Shown: positions 22,712 through 35,872 of the stretch, in pieces
Numbering within the stretch: the first letter of the stretch is position 1
Layout of the letters: the number at the start of each line of letters is the position of its first letter
NCBI GenBank assembly: GCA_022414725.1
Contig: CM039462.1
Span: 48,873,265 to 48,937,264 of the forward strand
From: Microglena sp. YARC
Lineage: Eukaryota; Chlorophyta; Chlorophyceae; Chlamydomonadales; Chlamydomonadaceae
DNA: 64,000 nt
Direction of reading: 5' to 3'
The notes under the pieces: generated by a model
Databases searched by the model: none
Seen by the model: only the letters and a program-made list of their open reading frames with translations
What the model was told of the DNA's origin: nothing
Program-made: the position numbers and the translations under genes

Positions 22712-25225
22712 ACACCGACCACCCAGCCTCCCTCATTCCCCTCCACGCCTCCACCACTAACACCTTTACCCATACTCCCCACGCCCCAACACATGCACCA
22801 AGTATCATCGACAATATTCTTGTCTCCCGTACCCTCCTATGCACACTAAATACCCCCATCTCCTCCCTGACCACCACACCAATTCCCGGCTATGTCGACT
22901 CTGATCACACACCACTCCTTTGCTATCCCCCTCCCGCTTCTCTTCCCCCCCCCCTCCCCAGCTCCCTCTTCCTCCCACACACACAGCCACCACCCACACC
23001 AACCCCTCCTCTCACTCTCCAAACCCCCATCACCCTTCCGCCCTCAAAGCTACCAAGCTGGCAATCTCCACAGACCTCACATCCCCTAGCGATGCCCTTC
23101 TCAACTCCTCACCACTCAATCAACTTCTCTCCTTACCACCTTTTCCCAACGGACACGTCGCGCACCTCCCCCCTTGCCCCATCCACATACGCCACTTTAG
23201 CTTCGGCCGCCCCTCACTGCCCACGGACTCACCCTTCCCACCCTGACCCTCTCAATGTGAATACATCCTCAACACAGCCCTTCCTATCATGCTCCACCCA
23301 CCTGCCCTACTCGACGCACCCAATTCCCCGCACTGTTCCCGTTCAAAATTTACCTCCCTCGCTCAGTCCAACGGAAACTAAAACCTCTGATCCGTTACCC
23401 GTCGCCTCATCACCCTCGCCCAATCCATTTATCTCCTCCTCAACATCGATATACTTTCACACAATGATCATGACCGACCCCCCACACATGACCGACCCCC
23501 CACACTGACTGCGACCCCCCCCACACAAAGTTCCTCCTAGCCGACCGTGGCTCCTTCACACTCTTTCTCTTGCTCATCCTCATCCCCATTGGTAATCGGG
23601 GCCATTCCCACATCCTTCCTCTCCTCCCCCTCTTCCAACCCGTCGACAACCCTTCCTCTTGGCTTCCATGGCTCCACACCTTACACCAAAAACTCATGTC
23701 CCTCCGATCCACGATCCGCTCCCTTCAACGCTCCTCTTCAGATTCTGCACATAACGCCGAACCCTCAACTCCCTCCTCCCTACCCGACCTTGTATAGGCC
23801 CATCGCCACATCTTTACAGACCCATCCACCCCTACTTATTCTCCTGACCTTGATGCCCTCACGACCCCCCGCCACCTCTACCTCCTCACCACGCTCCCCG
23901 CCGACCCTTTCCTCTCACACGCCCACAAACTACTTTACCAAGGCTTTGGACCTCCACTGATTCTCATGCGCCTCTCCCCTTCCCCATACCCCATGGACCC
24001 TGCCGAAACGCCCCGGACCCTTTTCACCTCTCCACAACACACCCATCTAGCCCCAACCCCCATCGTCCATTGCTTCCCCTCATTACTTGCCCTGCCACCT
24101 TCTCTTCTCTTATCGCTCCCTTCCAACCAACAAGAGCCCTGGTCCAGATGGGAGTCCCAAATGAAACTTATCAAACTCATGCCCCCCCTCATTTCACGAT
24201 TCCCTACACCACCTCTTCATCCTCTTCTGGCTCACCGGTCATACACCCCCTTCTTGGAAAACCTCAAACACGCAGCAAAACCCATGGAAAAAGGTAGGGA
24301 ATATCAAAGCGCCCAACGCCACTGCCAGCATCACCCACACAAATCCTACCACAAAATCCCATACCGGGCGGATTACGCAAATCTACCACCAAACAAGAAG
24401 AACAACACCCACGTTTCGAGCGGACACGCTGTCGCGAAGCGATCCTGGAACACCTGCTACATCAGATATTCCAGGATTGGGCCACCTGCATACCAATCCG
24501 CACGAAGATCGACACCGCCCTCCGACGAATCCTGACCACCATCAAAAAAAATATTCATCTCCACTTCAGCATCAAACGATCAAAAATCACCCACCAGGGG
24601 ACCCTACTATGGAAAAGATACCATCTCCAACGCGACGATCCACCATCGTCGTCCTTCTTATCCTTTCTAACAAGCACAGCCTTCCAACACCACAACACTT
24701 GCAACTCTCAAGCCCCACAAACCCTCCAACGATACAATGCTCCGATATGGCCCCTTCCAATCAAGCTCTCTCACAGGTGAGAAAACTACGAGTCGTGGCC
24801 CCTCCAGTAACGACCTGTACTCACGCACGACCCTCAACCTCCCTTCGACCATTCGCTGCGTCCCCTGCTCCGCAACAACACATTCCATCCAAACCAACAT
24901 CTCCCCCAAATCCACCCTTACTGGGATAATACCTGTTCCATCGCGTGCGAAGGTGAGAGTCTAATTGAAATCTGCAGATTCAATGGGGGGCAAAAGCCTG
25001 ACGGCAGCCCCCAAAATGGAAAGCATAAGCCTGACGGCAGCTATCGCGCAAAAAACCTCGCAAAACAATATCTCCTCGACAGGTCTCAGTGGCACAAGCC
25101 TGTGCTTGCAATTACCAGAGGGACGTCCTCTACCCCCCCCCGAGGATTCAACGCGAACGCAACGCCGTCTCTGGATACTCACTTACAGCGAGCCAGGCCG
25201 AGGTCTGATTTGAGACCACGAATAA
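22712..25225 (+). mobile_element. LINE-1, 3' segment: endonuclease C-terminal half and reverse-transcriptase remnant
   Basis: After the target duplication the frame that stopped at 15728 resumes and gives the rest of the endonuclease, including IIDNILVS and the VDSDHTPLL motif near 22890. A reverse-transcriptase start follows: KSPGPDGSPNE at about 24132-24165 and a FILFWLTGHTPPSWK-like stretch just after. The catalytic palm motifs were not found, so the reverse transcriptase is internally deleted or too decayed to read. A run of shifted frames up to about 25200 is protein-like but unrecognised. The 3' boundary is uncertain. Confidence 0.7.
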
Positions 25226-28200
25226 CATGTAGCAACCCCCCTGGACTACTGGAAACAGTCCACTCTCCTGTCTTTGCTTCTTTCTATATCAGCACTACCC
25301 ACTGTCCCAGTGGAAACATCCATAGCAAGTGAGCAATGCCAAAAATAGAAAAATAGACATGGATATGAGCCCCTCTGGACACTATATCTCCTTAATAATG
25401 TGCCCCTGCCAGACCAAAGGCACAGCTGCCACTCCTGTGCTGAGATTACAACCTGTAAACAGATTAAACCTTGCCTGCACCTCTTCCTCCCTATCTCTCC
25501 TGCCTCTCACTCTACCCATAGACAGCTCAGATACTCAGGGAGGATGCTCACAGCAGTAAGTACTCTAACAGCTGCCCCCTCTCCACTCCTCCTACACCCC
25601 CCACACTCAGAGGAGGTAGACCCAGAGAGAAGCAAGACGCCTAACAAAGTAGTCTGAGGCCCCATAGCTGGGAAGCCCAAACAGCTCCCACTTGTCAAAT
25701 CCACTCCATCAATGCCTACCTTTTGGATACAAAAAGCCATGGATATTCAATCTAGTCCTTAGACTTTGCTAACAAACTCCACATCAAGTCACTAGAGCCA
25801 CTGATATCACTGGAAGGTTATGGGATCATATATTTTCTCAACCCCTCTGGAAACTATAATAATGCCCTTATTGACTACTACACCTTCACCGAAGCAGACT
25901 GGCACTGGTATACGCTGGTGGCAGCACACAGGGAACCACATACACACCACTACACAGCTCATGGCTCCTCAACACTGAAGAAAACTATGAAACAGGCATC
26001 CAACTTGGTAGCACCAAACAACAAATCCTTAGCAGAATTCCTCATCAATAGCACCAAATTCATATGCACTACTGGTCCAATGGCTATGGTCATGCAATCA
26101 ACTATCAAATACTACAACAATAAATGGAATACCGAACAACCTTGACTACTGAACTCTCTGGACCCACGCATGCGTCTAACCCCAAGACTGGGCGCACCAG
26201 CTCACAGGGGCAATCTAACACTCTTAGCAGGCTACAACCTCCTTCATCCATAGCCATTTCAACCTGATCTCTATTTTTGATCCACAATCCCCACTCTAAT
26301 ACCAATCGTACCATCCTAGAGAAGACTCTCAACAGAACCAACACCTACACCAATCCACCACGTTCACCACCAGATCAAACAATCCCTACACTAACACTGA
26401 AACACCACAGACGAAGATGAATGACATTATCTATCTAGTATCTGAGATGAGGAATCCGGTACTACAAAACGTAAGAAACCTACACTCTACCAAAAAATCT
26501 AAAAAAAATCCAAGAGGAAACCACCACCAACTAAAAAACGGTCACGAAGTGACCTTCCCCCCCAATTATAAGGGCAGCAAAGGCTCCACCACCTCTCAGC
26601 AGGCCTACCATGCCCTGAATACAACAAGCTAGACAGACCCGGATCCTTAACGCTGGAGCTCCCTCCCCGGCAAGAGCAGCAGTCATGGCAGACTACCAAG
26701 CACTCACGCGGTGAACGTAGTAAGCCTAATACTTGCTGAGCAATCAGAGCGGCACCCTGTCCACAGAGAAACAGAATCTTATTGAACTAACATCACCAAC
26801 TATGAACGCAGGGGATTGGATCCTCCTGGGAAAGTCATCATATGATCACGATTAGATCCAGGGATAATGATAGTAAAATTCTAGCTAATTCTCACTGAAA
26901 CAACTACTCTCACACAGAAAATTCATTTCTTAAACATGATTAAATCAGGACCATGCGAGATTATCACTTCCACCACAACAAGCAAAACTACCTCTCCAAG
27001 CTGAACCAGCCCTGACAAAAATAGTCACCCCCTCAGGGTCAGGGGTCATTTACCCTAATGCAGGAAAAACAGTCACTGGCTCACCAGTCAGATCATGAAA
27101 CTCTCAGTCGAACTCTCTGGACAACATTACTCACTCAAACCATAAACAAACAGTAACCCATGTCCTTGGGCGTCTACATGCCCTGTAACAATGGCCCCCA
27201 AAAGAATGAACATCTACTCCTAACATCCACCACATTACTGAGAAAATCCTACCCAGCCGACTACTCCTAGGCTGGGGACTGGAATTCCACATGCTACACC
27301 ACTCGCAGAGCAGTCTAACCAAAATATCGCAATGAACATTTCTACCAGAACACATTTCCAACTCTGTATCACTGCCACAACCATTACAACCCAGACCTCA
27401 CACTACTTTTTCTTGGGCAGCCAACAACACCCCCTACAAAGCAGTCGTATTGATGATATGCGCTGCTCATCAACTCACCTCCGGAACAGCACACACCACT
27501 GAATAGCACCCACCACCATATTTGGGGACACCCTAGATCCCACCATTGCACTTGAGGCAATCGACTCTACCTCCACTCTCCTCGCCCCCTCCTGCCAATA
27601 TCTCCGAAAACCAACACTACACCTCCCCTCAGTCCTCCTCCCTCTTAACAATCAGACCAAGAGAGAAAACTAGGCAAGCCATCACTACTCAATACCTCCA
27701 CCAATTCCTGAGCTCCCACACTAACATAGAATCCGCCTGGCAAACTGCTCAGGAGCCTTCTTGGGGCAAGTAACAGGACTGCCTCCCCTCCACATTCAAT
27801 CCCATCAGAGCAGGAACTGATGACTTACACTTCCAAAGACCTCAACAGTATGGCCGACACCTTATGACACCTGCATCAAAGCCCTCAGTATAATGATAGA
27901 CGAGACTTGCCCCACTAAACAAACCATCTCTGGCATCTTCCTCCCCAGAAAAACAGCTAAATCCTACCAACAACTTAACCAACACGTGGAAACACATTAA
28001 AACTCTCCGCACCCAATCCTACTCCATACCAATCTGGATATGAATAACCCTGCGCTCTTCCCCATCCTTTCCTCCAGACTGCCCTCTACAAACCATACAA
28101 ACGCAAGTCCAACTCCCTTCTCCTCCACAACCCCCTTCTTACCCAATTACCGTCAATCACTCACTGATGACATACAAATACACTATCCAGGAGCTACGCA

Positions 28201-28617
28201 CTATCCAAGCCCTGCAAAAAGGAGGAAAGACAGCACAAGGCCATTCAAGAAGTTTCGCCATCGCCTTAATTACCACAGGCGCGGGTTACGCATAGATCCA
28301 CATCTTCAAACCAGACGGCCAGCCCCACTCTCCCACTGTCCTTCTTAACCAGCAAACTGGAACCCTTCATACTAAAACTAAAGATATCCTTGACCTTATT
28401 TGACCAAAACACATGGGCAAACTCATGTCTCCCCCTGTGCCCTCCACCTGCAATGGCAACTACACTGCCTACTCTACCCCTCCCCCCTGGGAAACACACA
28501 CTGACAAATTTCAACTCGAAACCCCCGCCACCTCTATTCAGCATATCTGCCTCACCCTACATACCTACCTCTCATCCCCAACTGCCTACACCGACTGCAA
28601 TCTAGAAAACTGGCCAC

Positions 28618-30000
28618 AAATAAAGCCACAGGACCAGATGGGATACCCAATGAATTACTGATGTGTCTCCCCACCGAAATGCACACTGTCATTCACAAAC
28701 TTATGCAAATCTCCTGGATCCTGGGAGAAACCCAGACTGCGTGGAAAACTTTCTCACACAGTTATGCTTTACAAAAAATCTGACCCGTACCTTCCCCAGA
28801 ACTATAGACCCATAGGACTTAACAATTCTGTGGCTAAACTCTGGACCTCTCTCATCACCAACAACAATGTTTCCACCTACGTCAGAAACCAATTCATATT
28901 CTCAGCAACCTGCAAGAGGATTTAGAAAAGACAAGAGCACCTATAGGCAGCTCCTCAACCTCCTTCACAACATAGAGGATGCCTCCCTCTTCCAACAAGA
29001 CTTGTACGCAGCTTACTTTGACTTTAGCTCTGCCTCAACATGATAGATCACCAAAAACTTCTTTGCATTATGCACAACCTTGGATTCACCCACAGACACC
29101 ATAGACACACTCAAAGGGATCTATACCAACTCCAACACGTCACATCCTCCTCCTTAACAACACACCTGGTCAACCCATCCCCATCACCAGGGATCCATCC
29201 AAGGGACACACTCTCCCCTCTCCTCTCATCATCTTTATTGAACCCCTCCACCGATGGCTATGCTCAGGAGGTAGGGGATACCGCGCTGCTCCCTTCCCAC
29301 CGCGGAGGGCTGACGAGCACCTCACCAGCACCTGGGGACGCGATGACACCGCAGTCCTCACTGAAAACGGTCGAGGACCTCCGCATCCAATTGTGGTAAA
29401 GTCCAACTGTCAGCACCTGGTCTGGCATCCTCTCAATGCTACCAAAATGTGTGGTCAGTGGCATCCTTCAACAGACACACCCCTCAAACCCCACCCACAC
29501 TGATATCCTCAAACAAAGACTCCAGGACAAATAGCCCTTGGAGACACATATGCCACTTATCAACCACCAGATATAGCCTAACAAATACTTTAGGAGTCCA
29601 CATCTCTCTCACCCTCAACTGGAAAAACCCAACTGCATGCCACCCTTGACATTATCCACACCAAGGGCCTACATATACTCAACAAAGCTAAAAGGCAGGC
29701 AACCCCTGAACAATGCATACGCATAATCACACAATGCATCAGAGCACCATCAAATACCCTATGATCGTAGCCCCCTTCTCTCTCACAGACATCCACATTA
29801 TAGATAAAGCAGTACTTAAGACAGTCAAACTGTGCAGCAGCCTTCCATGTCCTTCCCCACTAGGGCACTACACTGCCCAAAACAGAGCAGGCCTAGGGAT
29901 CCCCTCTCTCCTCACTGAATTACACACAAATTACTGGCCTCTGCCCTCACCCACGCCATGAATGACACTGGACGCCTGGGCATACTAACCAAATCTCTCC
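28618..30000 (+). pseudogene. LINE-2 reverse transcriptase domain (decayed)
   Basis: The region reads in shifted frames as a LINE reverse transcriptase: the entry motif GPDGIPNE, a GFRKDKSTYRQLL-like word, motif A with FDFSSAFNMIDHQKLL-like reading near 29010-29060, and motif B with GDTLSPLL near 29210 followed by an EPLHRWL-like word. At least three frame changes are required. It would have primed reverse transcription at a nicked target site. No intact product is possible. Confidence 0.75.
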
Positions 30001-32349
30001 TCACTAAAACTTCAAAACTTTCCACACTCTCACTCCAACCTCTCTCTCTCCCAAACTCCTCCAATATCATCCCTTGCCCGGCAACTCAACTCCTAGACCA
30101 TTCAAACATCCAAATTACCTGGAATGACACAGAACTCCTGGATAAAGCTCAACATCCAATCAGTACTCCCTCAACCTGCTCACATCCCTGTCTCCCTTGT
30201 GACTCGCCTTCCACGATCTGGATCTATACATACCACGACCTGGTTACTCCAGCAGGCACTTCACCTTATCACTACCACGGATCTCCCTCTATCACACAGG
30301 GCAAAGTCACAAAGCACCATCGGCGCTCCCTCAAACCTCCTTACAGCACACCTCACTGCAAACAGCCCCAACCTGCTCCCCTCTTCAGCCATGCCAACCC
30401 TCTTCCATTACCGCAGCGACAACTTACCTCGTCATACACCATCCCACCCAAACCGTCAGCCGATGCGCAGAACATATTTGTCGCCCGCCCGGCCTCCACC
30501 CCAACTCAGCGCTACCCCACAGCCGAGCGCAACCTCCTGTCAAGAAGCGGACTACACAGCAGACCCTCTCCGAGACCGTCAGCGGGGAACAATGTGGGGC
30601 GTGGAACCACCTGCAACTCCACAGCCGAATGGAACGCCAACGTCGACCACTACGGTAAAGCATGGGGCAACAATAAGCCGCGACAACCTGGGCATCCCGC
30701 CTTTCACCTCTGCAAGGCCATCATCCGCAGGGCCCAGCCAAGCCCTTCTTTAAAGCACTACAACATCCACTAAGGTCTCCAACCCTGATCTTCTCAAGGC
30801 AGCAATGCTCCAACCCTTACCCCTGGATCCCCATCCCCCCCTACCCCTACCCGTCTCCTTCACCTCACCTATGGTAACCAGTACAAACCCCTCAGCATCA
30901 CCAGCTGGCGCAGCAAAACGGACCATGGACACTAGGGACACCAGCGATCACCACCACTGGCCCACCTCCAATGGGCCCCCATCACCATGCACAACGACCA
31001 TATCAGTCATACATCCCAAATTGGTTACACTATCCTTCACAGTAACCCAATTACTCCCACCACCTCTGAGGTCCACTGGAAACCACAACCATACCACCCA
31101 CCACCTCATCACTATGCTGGGCCAATCCACCTATGACACCCTTCTCCAGGCCTTCAAAGACACACCCACTCACCACAACCCATCTTAACCCCAGAAGAAA
31201 GACTCCCACCTTACTAAACTCCCAGCAACAGGGACAATGGGCCACTACACTGGCTTCAACCGCTGATAACCATGCCCTTGTCCACAAACTTCTTCACATA
31301 GACACTCATGACCGGAAATAAAAAACTCCTACCCTGGGACATCCAATCACCACTCAAACAGACAGCCCAAACTGGCATCCTCACTGGCTCAGAAGGCATC
31401 AAACCCACACGCATGCAGACACTACATTGCCTCCTATAACCCCACCGGGAAATGTGTGGTCATAGTACCAAACCCCCTCACCTCCCTCCACACACACTAT
31501 GAATACAATAAAAACTAACACGCCCTTCAACTTGGAACCAACTCACACAAGGAGGATTCCTACCTGACCTTGCAGCCCTATACACCAGACACAAGGACAC
31601 CCTGCCTCCACCTACACTCTTCCCCCAGCCCTGCACCAAGCTAACCTACACCTCAACATCACCCATCACCCCGCACTGCTACCACCACTCAAAACCTAGA
31701 TTCTGCCTATGAAGAATTTTCCTCCATGATACCCAGCTGACCAGCTCTTTGGAGCAACGGGGATCTCTTCCACAGCATCTGACAGGGGATCACTGGTGGA
31801 CATCCCTACCTCCGTCACCGCGATGCACACAAGGCACTCAGGTGGGCTCTAGCCAGTGCTGACCACGCAGAAGCACAACACATCCCAACATGCACTGTCT
31901 TACTCATCCCAGACAACTATAATTTGCCCCCTACAAGAAACTATTGCACCACCCCTGGATCCATCACGTGGACTCCAGACCTTTCTCTGAAATCTACAGC
32001 ACCGTCTGAAACCTGGCTAGGGGCAAAACATCACAAACCCTACCTCCTCCCACAAGCTCCACATTCTCATCATCAGCAACCCAAGGCAGCCAACCTGAAT
32101 ACCTAAACCGTCTCCAGGGTTCAAAGACATCTGGTCACAGCACATGCTCAGCATCTCACCCTACTGGGAACCACATAACCTCCCTGCACATCCTACCCTT
32201 ACCTCTTCAGACACACAAATCACCTACCCCAGGACTCTTAAATCCCTCACTACTACCCTGCCCTGGCAGCCTACCACCCACCACTGCCCCCCCCTCTGCT
32301 TCCCCACAGTTATCTACCCCTGCCACTACCCAGCCATACCTACCCTAGG

Positions 32350-33540
32350 TCTGCAGGTCATATACTGATGGCAGCCTGATCAAGGGAGCCCCTGGCACCC
32401 CCAGCAAAAATAGCTGTGCAAGGGTCTACATACCTGTGGCTGGTATGAGCTATTCCATTAACCCAGGAGGCCAAGGCGGCCACCAGAAACTAACAACCGG
32501 CTGAATTAGTGGCCATCCATCAAAGCCATAGCACGCATGTGACTATAATTACTGACCTCACCCTGCACACTGACAGCCTCTGCTCACTCCAACTCATTAA
32601 CAAAATGATTCAAGATCCTACTACTCTACACGTTCTCTTCACTCTGAACTCCTGCATTCTATCCGCACTTCACCTTGTCCAACGCATCTGGCAGGATCAC
32701 ACACTACCCTCTGCAAAGTACGCTCACACACTGGCATATTGGGCAATGATAGAGCAGATGCACTAGCACGCAATGCAGCCACCAACCCAGCATCTGTACG
32801 ATACACCGACACCACTGGAGAACAACCCCGCCACAACACCTATTGGCCCACTGTCCAACCCCCCTGCACACCTCTTGGCACAACTCCCCACGAGCCTTAG
32901 CACCTAACCTCACCAACGGATCAGTCTTAACCTTCCCACTAGCTGCCACCTCGGACAACATCCCCTCAAAGGCATATATGCCACCACCTGGGCTGATAAC
33001 ACCCCTTGCATCTACCCCACTCCAGCAATAAATTCTGGACATCCTCTCACATCACCCACAAAACTAAGTTCTGCATCCTCAAGGCCAGATGGGGCCGACT
33101 GTGAACAAGAAGCTTGCCTATCGCTGGAAGATGCCCTATGCTAACAACCCCAACCCTGCAACCTCCCCACATGCCCTATTTGTAACCACCCACGAGGACG
33201 GAAGCTGGCCACATTCTTGCTGGCTGCACACACGCCACCTTCAAGGGCATGTACATCAAGCGTCATGACGCAGCTGTCCACTTACTGCACAAGGCCATCA
33301 GCAAAGGCGCCCTTGGATCCCGCCGCGTTATCATGGACGCAGGTAGGCTGGAGACCTCCCCGCGGAGTCCTTGGCAAAACACTGCCTGACTGGTTACGCC
33401 CTCCCTCCATCTCAGCAGAGATCTGGCCCAAACTGAGGCCAGATCTCGCCATCCTGCTGCCGAGGTGGACTCACCCACCATTGCTGCTGACAAGGAAATC
33501 TGGATTCTAGAGCTGGGATACTGCTCTGACACCGAACCAT
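32350..33540 (+). pseudogene. LINE-2 RNase H and C-terminal zinc-knuckle region (decayed)
   Basis: The four acidic residues of RNase H can be read: D in YTDGS, E in AELVAI (interrupted by a stop), D in TDSLCSL, and D in GNDRADAL. A downstream C-P-I-C...H...C pattern (33172-33230) resembles the C-terminal knuckle of several LINE ORF2 proteins. Interrupted by stops and indels. Confidence 0.72.
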
Positions 33541-34012
33541 GCCACTAAGGCAGAGGATAAACATGCCCAACACACCCAGTTGGTGGCCGGCCTAAGACTA
33601 GCTGGCTACCTTGTTCACTACCTAGTTGTTACCATTGGTACCACTGGCACCATCCCCAGAACCTTTGTGACCTCCATGACCACCCTTGGTCTTACCAATT
33701 TAGAAATTCTTACATTAGCAGACCAGCTGCACCACCACTCTGTTGACAGCTTTCAGACTATTTTACAATGTCGTAGATTCATGGAACACCACCCCGCCGG
33801 AGATTAACATTTTTTGGTCCAGCTAGTGCCACCCACGTGACTGACTGAAATGACTCTCAGTCAGTTACGGGTGGGATCACAACTAGTACTGGATATTTTT
33901 TGTGTTTATCTATGGTGACTACAGCTAGCTTCTGCGTACGCTGTGGTGTCCTTAATCTCACGTCCCTAGAGTATTTATATTTCTTGGATGTAACAATTTC
34001 AATTTCAATTTG

Positions 34013-34281
34013 CATTCACTAGAAATGTTTGGAATCTCTGACGTCTTCGCAATCATTGCGTCCCCCCGACACAAGGTCATTTACGAGAAACCGACTTGCG
34101 TCATGTACGACAACCCGACTTTCGTCACCAAGCCTGTGTTAACTCGCAAAGGGATGTCCCATATCAAGAAGTAATCTGGATGAGAAGGTGTTTCTGTTTC
34201 AAGTATTAGTATTTGAAAACGAAACAAAGGGGCCAAAATCAGCACCTCCACGTGGTGGCCCTGGATACCCAACCAAGCTGA
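34013..34281. other. Junction between LINE-2 tail and the virus-like region
   Basis: Short unassigned stretch with no recognised domain; small open frames on both strands overlap. It marks the left edge of the region with virus-like genes. Confidence 0.35.
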
Positions 34282-34334
34282 AACAAATAAAACAAATAGA
34301 CAATAAAAAACGTTGTCTATTTGTTTTATTTGTT
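34282..34334. terminator. Perfect 22-bp inverted repeat, candidate transcript-end hairpin
   Basis: Arms at 34282-34303 and 34313-34334 are perfectly complementary (AACAAATAAAACAAATAG...), with a 9-base loop. Mimivirus-group transcripts are known to end at such AT-rich hairpins, so a 3'-end signal is a reasonable guess. It could also be a remnant of a small foldback element. Confidence 0.45.
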
Positions 34335-34405
34335 ATATTTTTGTTGTCGGTACCCAGAAGTGGCCATCGGACAAGCTGCTTGCGCGGTGCTTCATTCTAT
34401 CATAA

Positions 34406-35110
34406 ATGTGGGCATCATCAGTGCTTACAGACAAACCACTTTGGTGCATTATTATCTGTGAGGCGTCTTGGCACCCCATGTATCATCCGCGGCGGTGCGT
34501 GCGTGTAGATTGGCTCCATGAGATGGCACTGACACCGCGTTTTGTCTTGCATACAGATTGTCCAAATGGATACCAGAAGAATGATGTTGTCATTTGTGCC
34601 CAAGCTGGACCTCTCACGACTTGTAACGCCTGGAAATCCGTTCCAGAAGTACAATCCACCGTTGTTTTGTTCTGCTTGCCTGCTACGACTTCAATTGCTG
34701 ACATCATGCGAACAGCATCTGCAAAGCTTGGTGCGCACCTGCAGCTGAGGGCTGCGTACAAGAGGAGCCAATCTCACCCTTCAAGATCCTATCCGTATGG
34801 GCTGTCAATGATGATGGACCCGTAGGAGTGGCAGTCCCCTTGACGTCTGCTGACTACTTGCTGAGTGATGCTGTCGTATCCCGCACTCATGAATCAGGCT
34901 TTGGTGCGGCCTCGCCGCTGAAGATGGCCTTCGCTTTATGGTGTTGCCGTCTGAAATTTCTATTCGCATGTTGATGAGTATGTCGCTAGATGAACGACAA
35001 CTAGCACTGGTAGCCAGTCCCAATATGGAAGGTGTTTGGAGACAGCATGTCTTCTTTGACCTTCCAGATCTGAGTTGTACTTTGAGGTGGACTTGTCAGA
35101 CTAAGTTTAG
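34406..35110 (+). pseudogene. Unrecognised protein-like ORF region with frameshift
   Basis: An open frame from 34406 to 34825 looks protein-like (for example WLHEMALTPRFVLHTDC). At about 34780 the good frame appears to change and continues to about 34940 with FKILSVWAVNDDGPVGVAV and similar words. No family recognised. It lies between LINE-2 and the HicB-like gene. Confidence 0.35.
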
Positions 35111-35116
35111 ATTCTG

Positions 35117-35179
35117 AGGCGTTTTGCATCAGGTGGAGAAGCGATGCTGAGTTGCGCAAGGTATGCTCTATGCCCCGGT
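35117..35179 (+). repeat. Duplicated fragment of the protease gene 3' end
   Basis: These about 62 bases match 59346-59407 with only a few differences. At the other copy they span the last codons and stop of the chymotrypsin-like protease. Sequence on either side does not match, so this is a short isolated copy in the same orientation. Confidence 0.8.
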
Positions 35180-35245
35180 TATGGGATTGTTCAAGCAGAC
35201 TTGTGCTTGAGACTGACTACACATGTGTATCCCAGTAGTCTGGAT

Positions 35246-35830
35246 TCACGTGAGAACACACGACGATTGTTCAGTCGACAGAGTGGCCCAGATTTCCCTG
35301 ACCTCATCCTCAAGCTTTGCCAGTTCCTGCTCTGACAACTCTGGCACACAACCCGGTGGCACCGTTTGACCGTCACAACATCACAGAATTCAGAATCGAA
35401 CCCGTCCATCTTCACTTTCTCCTCCATCAAACCACGTTGTTTCACCGATTCCTGGCTCAGCGGTGCCGGTATGACCTCTCCCCGGGATTGCATCTCCGTA
35501 AGAATGATCGTCAGCATCACTGCAGCTTCTGCAATAGCTTCATCCAATGTCTCCCCACCACCAATGACGGATGACAATCCGGGTACCCACACCTCGTGGA
35601 ATTCGAAACCGTCCCTTGAGCACTTGTTGTGAACACCAAAGAATTCGTACGAATCACTGCGGTGGGGCAGCGATATACTGCGGTGGGGCAGCGATGAACG
35701 TCTCAACAACCTCCCCGGCAGAACGGATCTTTTCGGCTGTCCTCTCAGCCTCTTTGAAGTATCTCGAATCGATGAACTTGGCATTTGGTCTCAAATATTT
35801 TTGGTACACTGTAATGTGAATTCACTGAAC
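35246..35830 (-). pseudogene. HicB-like domain protein, frameshifted
   Basis: The central frame contains FEFHEVWVPGLSSVIGGG, then ETLDEAIAEA and a helix ending RGEVIPAPLS. This is the pattern of HicB-family proteins: a strand pair, PGL..., a G-T-L-(D/E)-E-A helix, then G-x-x-I-P-x-P. Upstream, another frame reads FKEAERTAEKIRSAGEVV, which resembles the end of a second such domain. Downstream, a shifted frame reads ELSEQELAKLEDEV and ends at 35246. Two indels are implied, one near a 20-21 base tandem duplication (TACTGCGGTGGGGCAGCGAT, about 35657-35697). HicB proteins in bacteria are antitoxins; no HicA-like partner was seen, so the role here is unknown. Confidence 0.55.
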
Positions 35831-35872
35831 AGTATAAGTCGATGTTTTCATTATACAGTACTACGTACCCTT

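Larger units (their letters stand above)
25226..34012 (+). mobile_element. LINE-2, decayed non-LTR retrotransposon
   Basis: Plus-strand remnants occur in LINE order. An APE endonuclease-like motif LGVYMPCNNGPQKN lies at about 27163. Reverse transcriptase begins at NKATGPDGIPNELL (about 28618), followed by a GFRKDKS-like word near 28917, the motif-A region AAYFDFSSA near 29010, and motif B near 29190. RNase H has YTDGS at 32361, TDSLCSLQLI near 32570 and GNDRADALARNAA near 32743. A C-P-I-C knuckle lies at 33172. Frequent stops and indels show decay. The 3' end is set near 34012, where GTAACAATTTC is followed by repeated CAATTT, a typical LINE tail. The 5' end is approximate. Confidence 0.78.
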
